Shown here: positions 1 through 8,149 of the stretch, in pieces
Layout: the number at the start of each line of letters is the position of its first letter
Position numbering within the stretch: the stretch's first letter is position 1
Origin: Actinomycetales bacterium
GTDB taxonomy: Bacteria; Actinomycetota; Actinomycetes; Actinomycetales; Microbacteriaceae
Reading direction: 5' to 3'
DNA length: 64,000 nucleotides
Assembly (NCBI GenBank): GCA_015654475.1
Contig: JAATGV010000003.1
Coordinates: 21,707 to 85,706 of the forward strand
Position numbers and translations under genes: made by a program
The notes under the pieces: generated by a model
The model's database searches: none
The model's input: only the letters and a program-made list of their open reading frames with translations
Told to the model about the DNA's origin: nothing

Positions 1-309
1 GGCATCGCAACCGGCATCACGCTTGCCATCTCACGCATTATCGGCGAGACAGCGCCACTGCTCGTCATTGCTGGCTTCACCTCGAGCATGAACTACAACC
101 TGTTCCTCTCGACGCCCGGTTCGCCGAATCCGATGATGACATTGCCCGTTTTCGTGTATGACTCCTACGCAAACCCCGGTGCGAATGTACAGCCCTACCT
201 CGACCGCGCATGGGCTGCAGCATTGACCCTGATCCTCATCGTCATGCTGCTGAACCTGATCGCCCGGCTCATTGCACGATTCTTCGCACCCAAGACCTCC
301 GGCCGTTAG
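1..309 (+). CDS. pstA: Phosphate ABC transporter permease PstA (C-terminal part)
   Basis: Only the last 102 codons are present; the gene begins before the window. The frame is open from base 1. It shows the permease segment IIGETAPLL, which matches the cytoplasmic coupling loop of PstA/PstC-type permeases, followed by a periplasmic stretch (MTLPVFVYDSYANPG) and a last membrane helix (about 19 hydrophobic residues) ending in a short basic tail. PstA pairs with PstC in the membrane to import inorganic phosphate, powered by PstB. The stop is TAG, 24 bases before pstB, so the two genes are in one operon. The family assignment is firm; length and start cannot be judged. Confidence 0.93.
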   Translation, partial: GIATGITLAISRIIGETAPLLVIAGFTSSMNYNLFLSTPGSPNPMMTLPVFVYDSYANPGANVQPYLDRAWAAALTLILIVMLLNLIARLIARFFAPKTSGR

Positions 310-333
310 CAGATAGCAGAGAAAGCCTCACCA

Positions 334-1113
334 ATGTCGAAACGTATTGAAGCCAAAGACCTCAACGTCTATTACAAGTCGTTCCTCGCGGTCGAAGGCG
401 TCAGCCTGGTGATCGAGCCCCGGTCTGTGACTGCATTCATCGGTCCGTCCGGTTGCGGCAAGTCGACGTTCTTGCGCACACTCAACCGCATGCATGAGGT
501 CATTCCTGGTGCCACCGTCAAAGGCGAGGTTCTTCTTGACGGCGAGAATCTGTATGCTCCCGGCGTCGATCCCGTGCTTGTTCGTCGCCAGGTAGGCATG
601 GTCTTTCAGCGCCCGAACCCGTTCCCGACAATGTCCATTCGCGACAATGTTCTCGCCGGGGTGAAACTCAACAACGTCCGCATCAGCAAGGCCGACGCGG
701 ACGCCCTGGTGGAGGAATCCCTACAGGGAGCCAACCTCTGGAACGAAGTGAAAGACCGTCTCGACCTTCCCGGATCGGGGCTATCCGGCGGGCAGCAGCA
801 GCGACTGTGCATTGCTCGCGCAATCGCGGTGAAACCCGACGTCTTGCTGATGGACGAGCCATGCTCGGCGCTTGACCCGATATCCACGCTGGCCATCGAA
901 GATCTGATCGAAGAACTCAAGACGCAATACACAATCGTCATCGTGACCCACAACATGCAGCAGGCCGCCCGCGTTTCCGAAAAGACCGCGTTCTTCAACA
1001 TCGCGGGAACCGGAAAGCCAGGCAAGCTCATCGAATACGACGAGACGATGAAGATTTTCTCGAACCCGTCGGTACAAGCCACAGAAGACTATGTTTCAGG
1101 CCGATTCGGATAA
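334..1113 (+). CDS. pstB: Phosphate ABC transporter ATP-binding protein PstB
   Basis: A 259-residue cytoplasmic ATPase that drives high-affinity phosphate import through PstA/PstC. Walker A is GPSGCGKST at residues 37-45, the ABC signature LSGGQQQR at 150-157, and Walker B with the catalytic glutamate in DEPCSALD at 174-181, followed by a switch histidine in VTHNM. Length is normal for PstB (about 250-260). It follows pstA by 24 bp. No phoU follows; the next gene lies on the other strand, so the pst operon ends here. Pho-type regulation is likely from the family, but the operon promoter is outside the window. Confidence 0.97.
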   Translation: MSKRIEAKDLNVYYKSFLAVEGVSLVIEPRSVTAFIGPSGCGKSTFLRTLNRMHEVIPGATVKGEVLLDGENLYAPGVDPVLVRRQVGMVFQRPNPFPTMSIRDNVLAGVKLNNVRISKADADALVEESLQGANLWNEVKDRLDLPGSGLSGGQQQRLCIARAIAVKPDVLLMDEPCSALDPISTLAIEDLIEELKTQYTIVIVTHNMQQAARVSEKTAFFNIAGTGKPGKLIEYDETMKIFSNPSVQATEDYVSGRFG

Positions 1114-1151
1114 GCCGGTCAGGTGCGACGGCGGCTTTGCGATTGATTTAA

Positions 1152-1248
1152 AGTGTCGGGCCACGAACGCCTCTCGGCGCGGAGGCCGCTCGAAGCGGCA
1201 AAACATGGAGCCCGGGGTTACGCGATCCGACACTGTCCCCAAAGGGAC
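1152..1248. other. Structured intergenic segment (possible RNA element or bidirectional terminator)
   Basis: Between convergent pstB and the unknown gene at 1253, several perfect inverted repeats are nested. AGTGTCGG (1152-1159) pairs with CCGACACT (1227-1234) and encloses GCCTC/GAGGC (1169-1173 with 1182-1186) and GCCGCT-cga-AGCGGC (1185-1199). A second hairpin, GTCCC-caaa-GGGAC, follows at 1235-1248. This resembles a multibranched RNA closed by an 8-bp stem, but it could simply end transcription from both sides. There is no clear T-run. No known RNA family was recognised. Confidence 0.4.
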
Positions 1249-1252
1249 TTCG

Positions 1253-1885
1253 CTAGTCTAAGCTATCGGCACGCCAGAGCTTGGAGCCGACGACAAACTC
1301 ATCTGCCATAGTCGACAATCGCAACGCCCTGCGCGTCATCATATGCGCAGAATCGTGATCGACGGCTTCGACGTCGTTCGCCCGCTCAGTACAACCAGCG
1401 GCAGTCACCCGGCAAAAGGCCGCGGCCCGCTCAAGTGCGATCGCAAAGTCGCCGGTGAACGCTCCACGCAACACCTCGTCTGCAGTGAACCGCACCTCCT
1501 CAGGACCAACCGGCATCTCGACACCGGCAACAACCGGATCAATCGTAGAGAGCTGCTCTTGTCCAGCAGTGAACAGATAGCTGACCTCCACCGGGTTCTT
1601 TGCGATAAACGCGCGCATCAAATACAACCGCCACAAAATCCCGGGTAACGAGTGAGCAGGGGACGCCGACCACAGATCGGCCAACTCAGCCAGACCGTGC
1701 TGGTCGGTGTAGGTGATAAGGCGTTCAAGAAGCTCAGGATCTTCGTTCTTGCGGGCACGCGCGAGCATCATCTGTGCCGACTCGTGGGCCGCCCGACTTG
1801 CCTCGGCCGGATCCTGGCCGCCTTCGGTATCGTCGAACTCATTGCCGCCAAACTGAACAGGCCTGTGGTATTCACGCATCAGCAC
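1253..1885 (-). CDS. Conserved actinobacterial protein of unknown function
   Basis: A 210-residue soluble protein with no signal peptide or membrane segment. The first half carries the segments GGQDPAEASRAAHESAQ and LITYTDQHGLAELADLW; the second contains PVVAGVEMPVGPEEV and ALERAAAFCRVTAAGC and ends in LWRADSLD. The composition suggests an all-alpha protein. I recall similar proteins in Micrococcales genomes, sometimes labelled DNA-directed RNA polymerase subunit beta; nothing here resembles RpoB, so I would not carry that name over. An ATG two codons downstream is an alternative start. It stands alone, convergent with pstB and divergent from tRNA-Lys. Function unknown. Confidence 0.8.
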   Translation of the reverse strand: MLMREYHRPVQFGGNEFDDTEGGQDPAEASRAAHESAQMMLARARKNEDPELLERLITYTDQHGLAELADLWSASPAHSLPGILWRLYLMRAFIAKNPVEVSYLFTAGQEQLSTIDPVVAGVEMPVGPEEVRFTADEVLRGAFTGDFAIALERAAAFCRVTAAGCTERANDVEAVDHDSAHMMTRRALRLSTMADEFVVGSKLWRADSLD

Positions 1886-1985
1886 AGCCTAAACCCACAA
1901 CCCCGGGCCTCCGCATGGATGCACACATCCATACCAAACTGCCAGTAGGATAGATAGCCGTGGCTGCGGCGAAAGCCGGGCCCAC

Positions 1986-2058
1986 GCCCCTGTAGCTCAA
2001 TCGGAAGAGCAGCTGACTTTTAATCAGCGGGTAGTGAGATCGAAACTCACCGGGGGCA
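1986..2058 (+). tRNA. tRNA-Lys (anticodon TTT)
   Basis: A 73-nt cloverleaf. The acceptor stem GCCCCTG pairs with CGGGGGC, the D arm contains AGCTC..GAGC, and the anticodon stem-loop GCTGA-CTTTTAA-TCAGC gives anticodon TTT. The T arm contains TCGAAAC. The discriminator is A, and CCA is not encoded. Confidence 0.96.
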
Positions 2059-2084
2059 CTTCCACCGGCCAGCGCCTGCGCGCC

Positions 2085-3524
2085 TTACTGATGAAGCACG
2101 GCAGGCATCCACGGATGAATCAAGTGTTGCGGGTCGAGCGCTGCGTCGAGCTGTTCGGCCGACAACAGACCTTCGGCAAGAACGATCTCAGGAATCGTAC
2201 GACCCTCCGCGAGCGCCTGCTTCGCCACGCGAGTGGCCACCTCATACCCAAGAGTCGGGCTGATGGCGGTCACAATGGATACCGACGACCACACGGCCTC
2301 ACGCATACGATCCACATTGGCTGTGATGCCATTCACACACCGAGTGGCCAACACGTCGAGTGCCCGCTCAAGATGGCGCATCTCTTCGAACAGCGAATGC
2401 GCGATGATCGGTTCGAAAGCGTTCAGTTGCAACTGCCCAGCCTCTGCGGCCATCGAGACCGTCACATCATGGCCGATGATCTCGAACGCCACCTGGTTGA
2501 CCACCTCAGGGATCACGGGGTTTACCTTGCCAGGCATGATGGATGATCCTGCCTGCGCCGGCGGCAAATTGATTTCTCCAAGCCCTGAGCGGGGGCCGGA
2601 AGACAGCAGACGCAAGTCGTTGCAGATCTTCGAGATCTTCACCGCAACGCGCTTGAGGGTTCCTGAAAGCTGAACGAAGCTGCCAACATCTTGGGTGGCC
2701 TCGACCAGGTCGGTCGCGCTCGAGAGTTGCAGCCCGGTGATCGTGTTGAGCTCGGCGACCATACGCTCGGCGAATCCCTCCGGCGAGTTGATGCCCGTGC
2801 CGATGGCGGTGCCCCCGATGTTGACCTCCTTGAGCAGAGCACTCGCCGCACGCAACACAAGCACGTCTTCGCCGATCATCACACGGTAGGTCGAGAACTC
2901 CTGGCCGAGAGTCATCGGCACCGCATCCTGCATCTGGGTTCTGCCAAGCTTGATCACCGAAGCGAACTCGTCTGCCTTTGCTCCGAACGCGAGAGCAAGG
3001 CGTTCCATCGAGGCGATCAACTCATCGAGCATGAGCAGTAGCGCAATCTTGATGGCAGTCGGGTAGACGTCGTTGGTCGACTGGCACATATTGACATCAT
3101 TATGCGGATCGATGATGTCGTAGCGGCCCTTCTCGAAGCCCATCACCTCAAGCGCGACATTCGCCACAACTTCGTTGGCATTCATGTTCGTCGAGGTTCC
3201 GGCACCTCCCTGAATCGTGTTGACCGCGAATTCGCTATGGAACTCGCCGGAGAGGATCCGATCGCAAGCCGACACGATGGCAGACGCCTTGGCCTCCGGC
3301 AGCAACCCGATCGAGCCATTCACGGTGGCAGCAGCACGCTTGATCGACACGAGCGCATTCACAAAAGAGGGATAGTCGCCGATGATCTTGTGAGTGATGG
3401 GAAAGTTGTCTCGGGCGCGCTGGGTATGGATGCCGTAATAACTGTCAGCGGGCAGCACCACCTCGCCAATCAAGTCGGATTCGGTGCGGGATTCGGATTT
3501 TTTGGGCGTTTGCAGTGTAGACAC
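2085..3524 (-). CDS. aspA: Aspartate ammonia-lyase
   Basis: A 479-residue cytoplasmic enzyme of the aspartase/fumarase superfamily that converts aspartate to fumarate and ammonia. The superfamily signature GSSIMPGKVNP is at residues 326-336. Other conserved blocks are GGAGTSTNMNANEV near 106 and the LGRTQMQDAVPMTLGQEF segment near 193. The HNDVNMCQSTND segment and the K-x-N signature are typical of aspartase as well as class II fumarase; overall sequence favours aspartase. The start is GTG; no Shine-Dalgarno sequence is seen, but TAACAT lies 6 nt upstream, consistent with a leaderless mRNA. ldh is upstream on the same strand with a 54-bp gap. Confidence 0.92.
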   Translation of the reverse strand: MSTLQTPKKSESRTESDLIGEVVLPADSYYGIHTQRARDNFPITHKIIGDYPSFVNALVSIKRAAATVNGSIGLLPEAKASAIVSACDRILSGEFHSEFAVNTIQGGAGTSTNMNANEVVANVALEVMGFEKGRYDIIDPHNDVNMCQSTNDVYPTAIKIALLLMLDELIASMERLALAFGAKADEFASVIKLGRTQMQDAVPMTLGQEFSTYRVMIGEDVLVLRAASALLKEVNIGGTAIGTGINSPEGFAERMVAELNTITGLQLSSATDLVEATQDVGSFVQLSGTLKRVAVKISKICNDLRLLSSGPRSGLGEINLPPAQAGSSIMPGKVNPVIPEVVNQVAFEIIGHDVTVSMAAEAGQLQLNAFEPIIAHSLFEEMRHLERALDVLATRCVNGITANVDRMREAVWSSVSIVTAISPTLGYEVATRVAKQALAEGRTIPEIVLAEGLLSAEQLDAALDPQHLIHPWMPAVLHQ

Positions 3525-3530
3525 ACCACG

Positions 3531-3536
3531 ATGTTA
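3531..3536 (-). promoter_or_regulatory. Candidate -10 box for leaderless aspA
   Basis: TAACAT on the minus strand ends 6 nt before the GTG start of aspA, and no ribosome-binding site is visible. This spacing places the transcript start at or next to the start codon. No good -35 is seen. Confidence 0.4.
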
Positions 3537-3578
3537 CAGAACCGGCGTTACGAGCCTATTGCGGCATTCTGAAAACCC

Positions 3579-4544
3579 TTAGTCGATAAGGCCGACTTCA
3601 CGTGCGACCTCGCGCAGATGCTCGGCAGAGGCATGGAGGTCGGCCCACTCAGTTTGCGACATCGGCACCTCGGCAATGCCCTCAATGCCATCAGCGCCGA
3701 CAACCGCGGGAACTGACAGGCACACATCCTGAAGCCCGTATTCGCCGTGCAGAATGGTCGACACAGGCATGATGGCGTGTTCGTCGCGCATGATGGCCTG
3801 CACGATGTGGGCAACCGATTGAGCGACAGCGAAGTTCGTGGATCCCTTGCCCTCGATGATCTCGTATGCGCTGTGCGTGATCTCATCGCGGATGGTTCGC
3901 AACTCCTCCGTGCTGATCCTGCTGCCATCCGGCTTAGGGTATTGGACCAGTGGCACAAGCCCGACGGTTCCTGTCGACATCAACGGAATCTCCGTGTCCC
4001 CATGTTCGCCGATCACCGTGGTATGCACACTCTCCGCTGACACCCCGAGCAGTTGGGCGATCAAGACGCGCAAACGTGCAGAGTCGAGCACGGTACCCGA
4101 TCCGATAATTCGCGAGGCAGGGATGTTGGAGTGCTTGATGGCCGCATAGGTGAGCACATCGCATGGATTCGTCACCATGATGACAATCGCCTCTGGAGCC
4201 ACACGCTCGATTTGCGCCATGATCTGGTGACAAATCTCAACATTCACTTTGGTGAGCTCTGTGCGCGACTGACCGGGGCGTTGCCGTGCTCCGGCCGTTA
4301 CAACCACCACATCTGCACCCGCCGCGAGGTCATAGTCGTCGCCACCCTGAACTGTCAGGTGCGGCACAAATGGGCTGCCCTGCGCCAAGTCCAATGCCTG
4401 CGCCTCTGCACGCTTCGCATCCACGTCAATGATCGTGATCAACTCGGCCAAGCCTTTTTCCATGAGCGCAAACACGGTGGTCGCCCCGACATCGCCAGCG
4501 CCGACCACGGCAATGTGACTGCGACTGAGATCCTGAACCGGCAT
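3579..4544 (-). CDS. ldh: L-lactate dehydrogenase
   Basis: A 321-residue NAD-dependent lactate dehydrogenase that interconverts pyruvate and lactate. The N-terminal Rossmann motif GAGDVGA is at residues 15-21, and the substrate loop RQRPGQSR is near 88. The catalytic histidine lies in IGEHGD (H181). VTNPCDVLTYAA matches the conserved VxNPVD segment, with Cys in place of Val. The substrate loop glutamine (not arginine) favours lactate over malate dehydrogenase. The start has a good AGAGGA ribosome site about 6 nt upstream. It is divergent from the reductase gene at 4689. Confidence 0.93.
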   Translation of the reverse strand: MPVQDLSRSHIAVVGAGDVGATTVFALMEKGLAELITIIDVDAKRAEAQALDLAQGSPFVPHLTVQGGDDYDLAAGADVVVVTAGARQRPGQSRTELTKVNVEICHQIMAQIERVAPEAIVIMVTNPCDVLTYAAIKHSNIPASRIIGSGTVLDSARLRVLIAQLLGVSAESVHTTVIGEHGDTEIPLMSTGTVGLVPLVQYPKPDGSRISTEELRTIRDEITHSAYEIIEGKGSTNFAVAQSVAHIVQAIMRDEHAIMPVSTILHGEYGLQDVCLSVPAVVGADGIEGIAEVPMSQTEWADLHASAEHLREVAREVGLID

Positions 4545-4676
4545 ATGTGATCCTCTCGAAAAGCGGCTGCCTTAATCATGGGGCACGATTGCTGTGTTTG
4601 CTCGCCAGCATGCGACACGAATCCGGACGTCGCGCTTTCTGCCCCCCATGTGCCAAGTGCCCTGTGCATGCCGCCG

Positions 4677-4682
4677 TAGACT
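4677..4682 (+). promoter_or_regulatory. Candidate -10 box for leaderless reductase gene
   Basis: TAGACT ends 6 nt before the ATG at 4689, with no ribosome site between them. It lies in the 144-bp divergent region shared with ldh. Confidence 0.45.
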
Positions 4683-4688
4683 TTTGGC

Positions 4689-5675
4689 ATGATCAAAGCC
4701 ATTGTCGTAGACAACTCCTCCACCGGGCCACGGGCACAGATCGGCAACATCGAAACACCGAAAGCAGGCGAAGGCGAGATCTCGGTTGCAGTCGTGTATT
4801 CGAGCCTCAATTACAAAGACGGACTCGCACTCGCCGGCAACCCCGGCGTGGCACGCTCGCTCCCTCTCGTGCCCGGCATCGACGTGGTCGGCACAGTCAT
4901 CGATGACAGCACCGGGAAATTCGCCGCAGGTACTCCGGTGCTCGTGAATGGTGCCGGCCTCGGCGAGCGCCGAAATGGCGGATACGCCGATATTGCGATC
5001 GTGCCGGCCACCGCCGCCATTCGAGTGCCAACGGCGTTCTCGTTGTTGCAGGCCGCCGCAATCGGTACGGCAGGGTTCACTGCGGCCCTGAGCGTACTAG
5101 CCCTTGAAGATGCGGGGCTCACACCGTCCAGTGGCACCGTGCTGGTCACGGGGGCGACAGGCGGTGTTGGCTCGATCGCGGTCGCGCTGCTTGCACATCG
5201 CGGCTACGACGTCACCGCATCTACGGGTCGTATCGCCGAGCACGGCGCATTTCTCACCCAGCTCGGGGCCACGCATCTCATCGAACGCGACGTATTCGAG
5301 TCGAAGGCGAAACCCCTCGAGTCGACACAATGGGCGGGCGTTGTCGACAGCCTCGGCGGCAACACCCTCGCGCACGCCATCGCACAGACTCAGTGGGGCG
5401 GCGTTGTTTCGGCGTGTGGTCTTGCAGAGTCAAGCGATCTGCCTCTCACCGTGTTTCCGTTCATCCTGCGCGCCGTCAGCCTGGTAGGAATCAACTCGGT
5501 GGATGCTCCCATCGCGTTGCGCGAGCGCGCCTGGCAACTGCTGGTCGACAACCTTGACCGCGACGCGCTCGCCACCGTCACGCAGGAGATTCGCTTTGAT
5601 GACGTGATCCAGGCCGGAGCGGACTTGATGGCGAATCGTCGCCACGGCAGAACTGTGGTCGCGGTTACCACGTGA
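4689..5675 (+). CDS. acuI: YhdH/AcuI-type medium-chain reductase (probable acrylyl-CoA reductase)
   Basis: A 328-residue zinc-free member of the MDR superfamily. SSLNYKDGLALAG near residue 40 and PLVPGIDVVGTV near 60 are characteristic of the YhdH/AcuI branch. The NADPH-binding GATGGVGS motif is near 157, and GVVDSLGGNTL near 220 fits the family. Known members reduce acrylyl-CoA to propionyl-CoA, detoxifying acrylyl-CoA; the substrate here is inferred. It is a single-gene unit, divergent from ldh, with a candidate leaderless promoter. The gene after it is convergent. Confidence 0.85.
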   Translation: MIKAIVVDNSSTGPRAQIGNIETPKAGEGEISVAVVYSSLNYKDGLALAGNPGVARSLPLVPGIDVVGTVIDDSTGKFAAGTPVLVNGAGLGERRNGGYADIAIVPATAAIRVPTAFSLLQAAAIGTAGFTAALSVLALEDAGLTPSSGTVLVTGATGGVGSIAVALLAHRGYDVTASTGRIAEHGAFLTQLGATHLIERDVFESKAKPLESTQWAGVVDSLGGNTLAHAIAQTQWGGVVSACGLAESSDLPLTVFPFILRAVSLVGINSVDAPIALRERAWQLLVDNLDRDALATVTQEIRFDDVIQAGADLMANRRHGRTVVAVTT

Positions 5676-5808
5676 GAACTGCGCACGGAGCGATGCGGTG
5701 CCAATCGGTCGGGCTGATGTCACGTTACACCGCTGCGGGCACCAGGCGCTGCGCGCATCGACTGTTATGGGCGCGAGTCGCTTCAGACACCGAACATTCG
5801 CTGAACCC

Positions 5809-6384
5809 TCACTCGGCGACGACGGTCGCGCCAGCTTCCTCAAGCTCGACGAGTGCCTGCTGACTCGATTCCGGGGCAACCCCCGCGACCATGCTCGTCA
5901 GCACGCGCACCTCGATGCCGGCGGCCAACGCGTCAAGCGCCGATTGCCTCACGCAAAAATCAGTGGCAATGCCGACTACGTCTAGCTGGGTGATCTCGAG
6001 TTCGTCGACGACCTCCGGAAAACTGCGACCATCACCCACTGTGCCTTCGAATGCCGAGTATGCGGGTTTGCCCTGGCCTTTGCGCACATGGATGTCGATC
6101 AGCGACGTATCGATGCCGGGGTCGTAGTCTGCGCCGGGGGTTCCCGAAACGCAATGCACGGGCCAAGTATCGACGAAGTCAGGTTCGCCTTCGGCAAAGT
6201 GGCCGCCGTTGTTGTTGTTGCCATCGTGCCAGTCGCGGCTGGCAACCACATAGTCGTAGTCCTCACCGTGAGCCTTCACGTGGTCTGTGATGCGCTGCGC
6301 AACGGCGTCGCCGCCGGCAACGCCAAGTGCACCGCCCTCAGTGAAATCGTTCTGCACATCAACGATCAATATTGCGCGTGTCAT
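5809..6384 (-). CDS. pncA: Nicotinamidase / pyrazinamidase
   Basis: A 191-residue isochorismatase-fold amidase that converts nicotinamide to nicotinate in NAD salvage. The catalytic triad is visible: D9 in VDVQNDF, K102 in HVRKGQ and C144 in GIATDFCV. The metal-site residues D51 and H53 are in SRDWHD, with further histidines near 62. The cis-peptide region VVGIATD is intact. A strong GGAGGG ribosome site lies 5 nt before the ATG. It is downstream of the M20 peptidase gene on the same strand (76-bp gap), possibly co-transcribed. Confidence 0.95.
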   Translation of the reverse strand: MTRAILIVDVQNDFTEGGALGVAGGDAVAQRITDHVKAHGEDYDYVVASRDWHDGNNNNGGHFAEGEPDFVDTWPVHCVSGTPGADYDPGIDTSLIDIHVRKGQGKPAYSAFEGTVGDGRSFPEVVDELEITQLDVVGIATDFCVRQSALDALAAGIEVRVLTSMVAGVAPESSQQALVELEEAGATVVAE

Positions 6385-6460
6385 AACTGCCCTCCGTTAT
6401 TCGGGGTCGGTGGCCCACTTTTTGGGGGGCCAATGGGATGGATAGATGGATGGATACGGG

Positions 6461-7897
6461 TCAGAGCTGGGCGACGAGTCGCCGGTAGAACGCGAGGCCC
6501 TCAAGGTACGCCTCGACGGGGAGGTGCTCGCCTGCGCCATGCAAGGTGGCGCGGACCTCGGCCGTCATGCGAAACGGTGAAAATCGGTACACCGCATCGC
6601 AGTATGGCGCAAAGGAACGGGAATCGCTGGCACCGAGCATGAGGTATGGGCTTGGCACTGCGTCAGGAAAGGTCTCGCGAATAGTGTTTTCGATCAGCCG
6701 CCAGGCCGGACCGTTTGTGCGCGAGATCGGCGAAGGGTCTTCGCCTTTGACGATGCTGATCTCGATCGCAGAATCGTTGATGACGCGGGCAACTCGTGCC
6801 ACAACGGTGTTGACCGTCTCGCCAGGCAGGATACGGATGTTGATATTCGCGCTCGACTGGGCAGCAAGCACGTTTGCGGCAGCACTTCCTCGCAAAACTG
6901 TTGCAACGTTGGTTGTGCGCACCATCGCGGCCGGTTCGCCACCCTTGGCCGCGAAAAGGCGGGCGACGAGCGGACCAAACAACCATAGGTTCGCAAATAC
7001 GGCGCGCATCAATACCGATCCGTGCCGACCAACAACATCGATGAGCTGCCGAACTGGCGGCGTGATCGACGCAGGGAAAGGGTTGTCGCCCAACCGCGTG
7101 ATCGCCCGCGACAGTCGCATTGTCGCATTGAGGCGCTCAGGGGTTGACGCATGCCCACCAGCGTCGTTGACAGTGAGCACGAGATCCAGGGTGCCCTTTT
7201 CTGCGATCCCGACCACGGCAAGTGACTTGTCGACGCCGGGGAACCCACCATCGACAACCGCGCCGCCCTCATCGAGCACAAGCCCGAAGACCACCCCCGC
7301 GTTACGCAAGTAGGCCACGATTTCCCGCGCCGAATCCCCCGTTGTCTCTTCGTTGTTTCCGAACGCAAGGTACACGTCGTGATTGGGCGTGAATCCTTTG
7401 CCAAGGTGGGCCTCTACCGCCTCAAGCACACCAGCAACACACTCTTTGTCGTCGATCGCGCCCCGCGACCAAATAATGTCGTCTTCGATGGTCGCGGAAA
7501 AGGGCGGGTGCGGCCAGTCGCCATCCTCCGCGGGCACGGTGTCGTAATGCGCCATCAGCACGGTCGCCGGGCCAGCATGATTGCCTTTCCAGCGGTAAAG
7601 CAGGCCGTAGCCGTTCACTCGTGTCAGGGTGAGGGCTTCATGAGTCTTGGGATAGAGCGCCGCCAATTTGTCGATAAAGGCGTCGAAGGATTGCCAGTCG
7701 ACGTCGGCCTCATCGAGCCGAGAGACGGTGGGGATGCGCAGGAGTTGTTGAAAATTGCGGAGCGATTTCTGCCTTGGAACCGACACAGGGGATGGCTCTA
7801 CCGTGACGGTGCGCGGAACAAACGCCCTCGTCCTCAGAATGGCGATGACGAGAGCAAACGGCAGAAAGAGGACGACAGGGATCAACAACCACGGCAT
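6461..7897 (-). CDS. M20 family metallopeptidase, membrane-anchored
   Basis: A 478-residue member of the M20 family (carboxypeptidase/deacylase group). A single N-terminal hydrophobic segment (residues 2-22) suggests membrane anchoring. The zinc ligands fall in HYDTVPAED, WSRGAIDDKE and the NNEETTG glutamate pair; a later histidine is in LMLGASDSRSF to HGAGEHLP. A dimerisation domain lies between. The start at 7897 (MPWLLIPV) is chosen because a longer frame would run into tRNA-Thr. Substrate is unknown; carboxypeptidase S-like enzymes of this type cleave dipeptides or N-acyl amino acids. Confidence 0.88.
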   Translation of the reverse strand: MPWLLIPVVLFLPFALVIAILRTRAFVPRTVTVEPSPVSVPRQKSLRNFQQLLRIPTVSRLDEADVDWQSFDAFIDKLAALYPKTHEALTLTRVNGYGLLYRWKGNHAGPATVLMAHYDTVPAEDGDWPHPPFSATIEDDIIWSRGAIDDKECVAGVLEAVEAHLGKGFTPNHDVYLAFGNNEETTGDSAREIVAYLRNAGVVFGLVLDEGGAVVDGGFPGVDKSLAVVGIAEKGTLDLVLTVNDAGGHASTPERLNATMRLSRAITRLGDNPFPASITPPVRQLIDVVGRHGSVLMRAVFANLWLFGPLVARLFAAKGGEPAAMVRTTNVATVLRGSAAANVLAAQSSANINIRILPGETVNTVVARVARVINDSAIEISIVKGEDPSPISRTNGPAWRLIENTIRETFPDAVPSPYLMLGASDSRSFAPYCDAVYRFSPFRMTAEVRATLHGAGEHLPVEAYLEGLAFYRRLVAQL

Positions 7898-7936
7898 CTC
7901 CCAAGGATAGTGTGCCGCAAGCACGGGAGTGAAGGG

Positions 7937-8009
7937 AGCCACCTGAGAGAATCGAACTCTCGACCTTCTCATTACGAGTGAGACGCTCTACCGACTGAGC
8001 TAAGGTGGC
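7937..8009 (-). tRNA. tRNA-Thr (anticodon CGT)
   Basis: A 73-nt cloverleaf on the minus strand. The acceptor GCCACCT pairs with AGGTGGC, the anticodon stem-loop is CTCAC-TCGTAAT-GAG, and the T arm contains TTCGATTC. The discriminator is T. It lies 39 nt upstream of the M20 peptidase start. Confidence 0.95.
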
Positions 8010-8149
8010 ATGGCCGCGAAGGCCGCGTTACAGCATAGCAAAAGCTGGCGAGCGAATATTCACCGGCGCCGCATGGTCGGGCTAGCCGCGAACTGTTGCG
8101 CCCAGGCACGTGATGGAGTCGAGCGCTAAGCACGTCTGTCAATGGCCGC

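Noticed and set aside
6412..6433. Hairpin TGGCCC/GGGCCA between the M20 gene and pncA
   Set aside because: Only 6 bp with no T-run; too weak to call a terminator. GGAT repeats next to it are short and imperfect.
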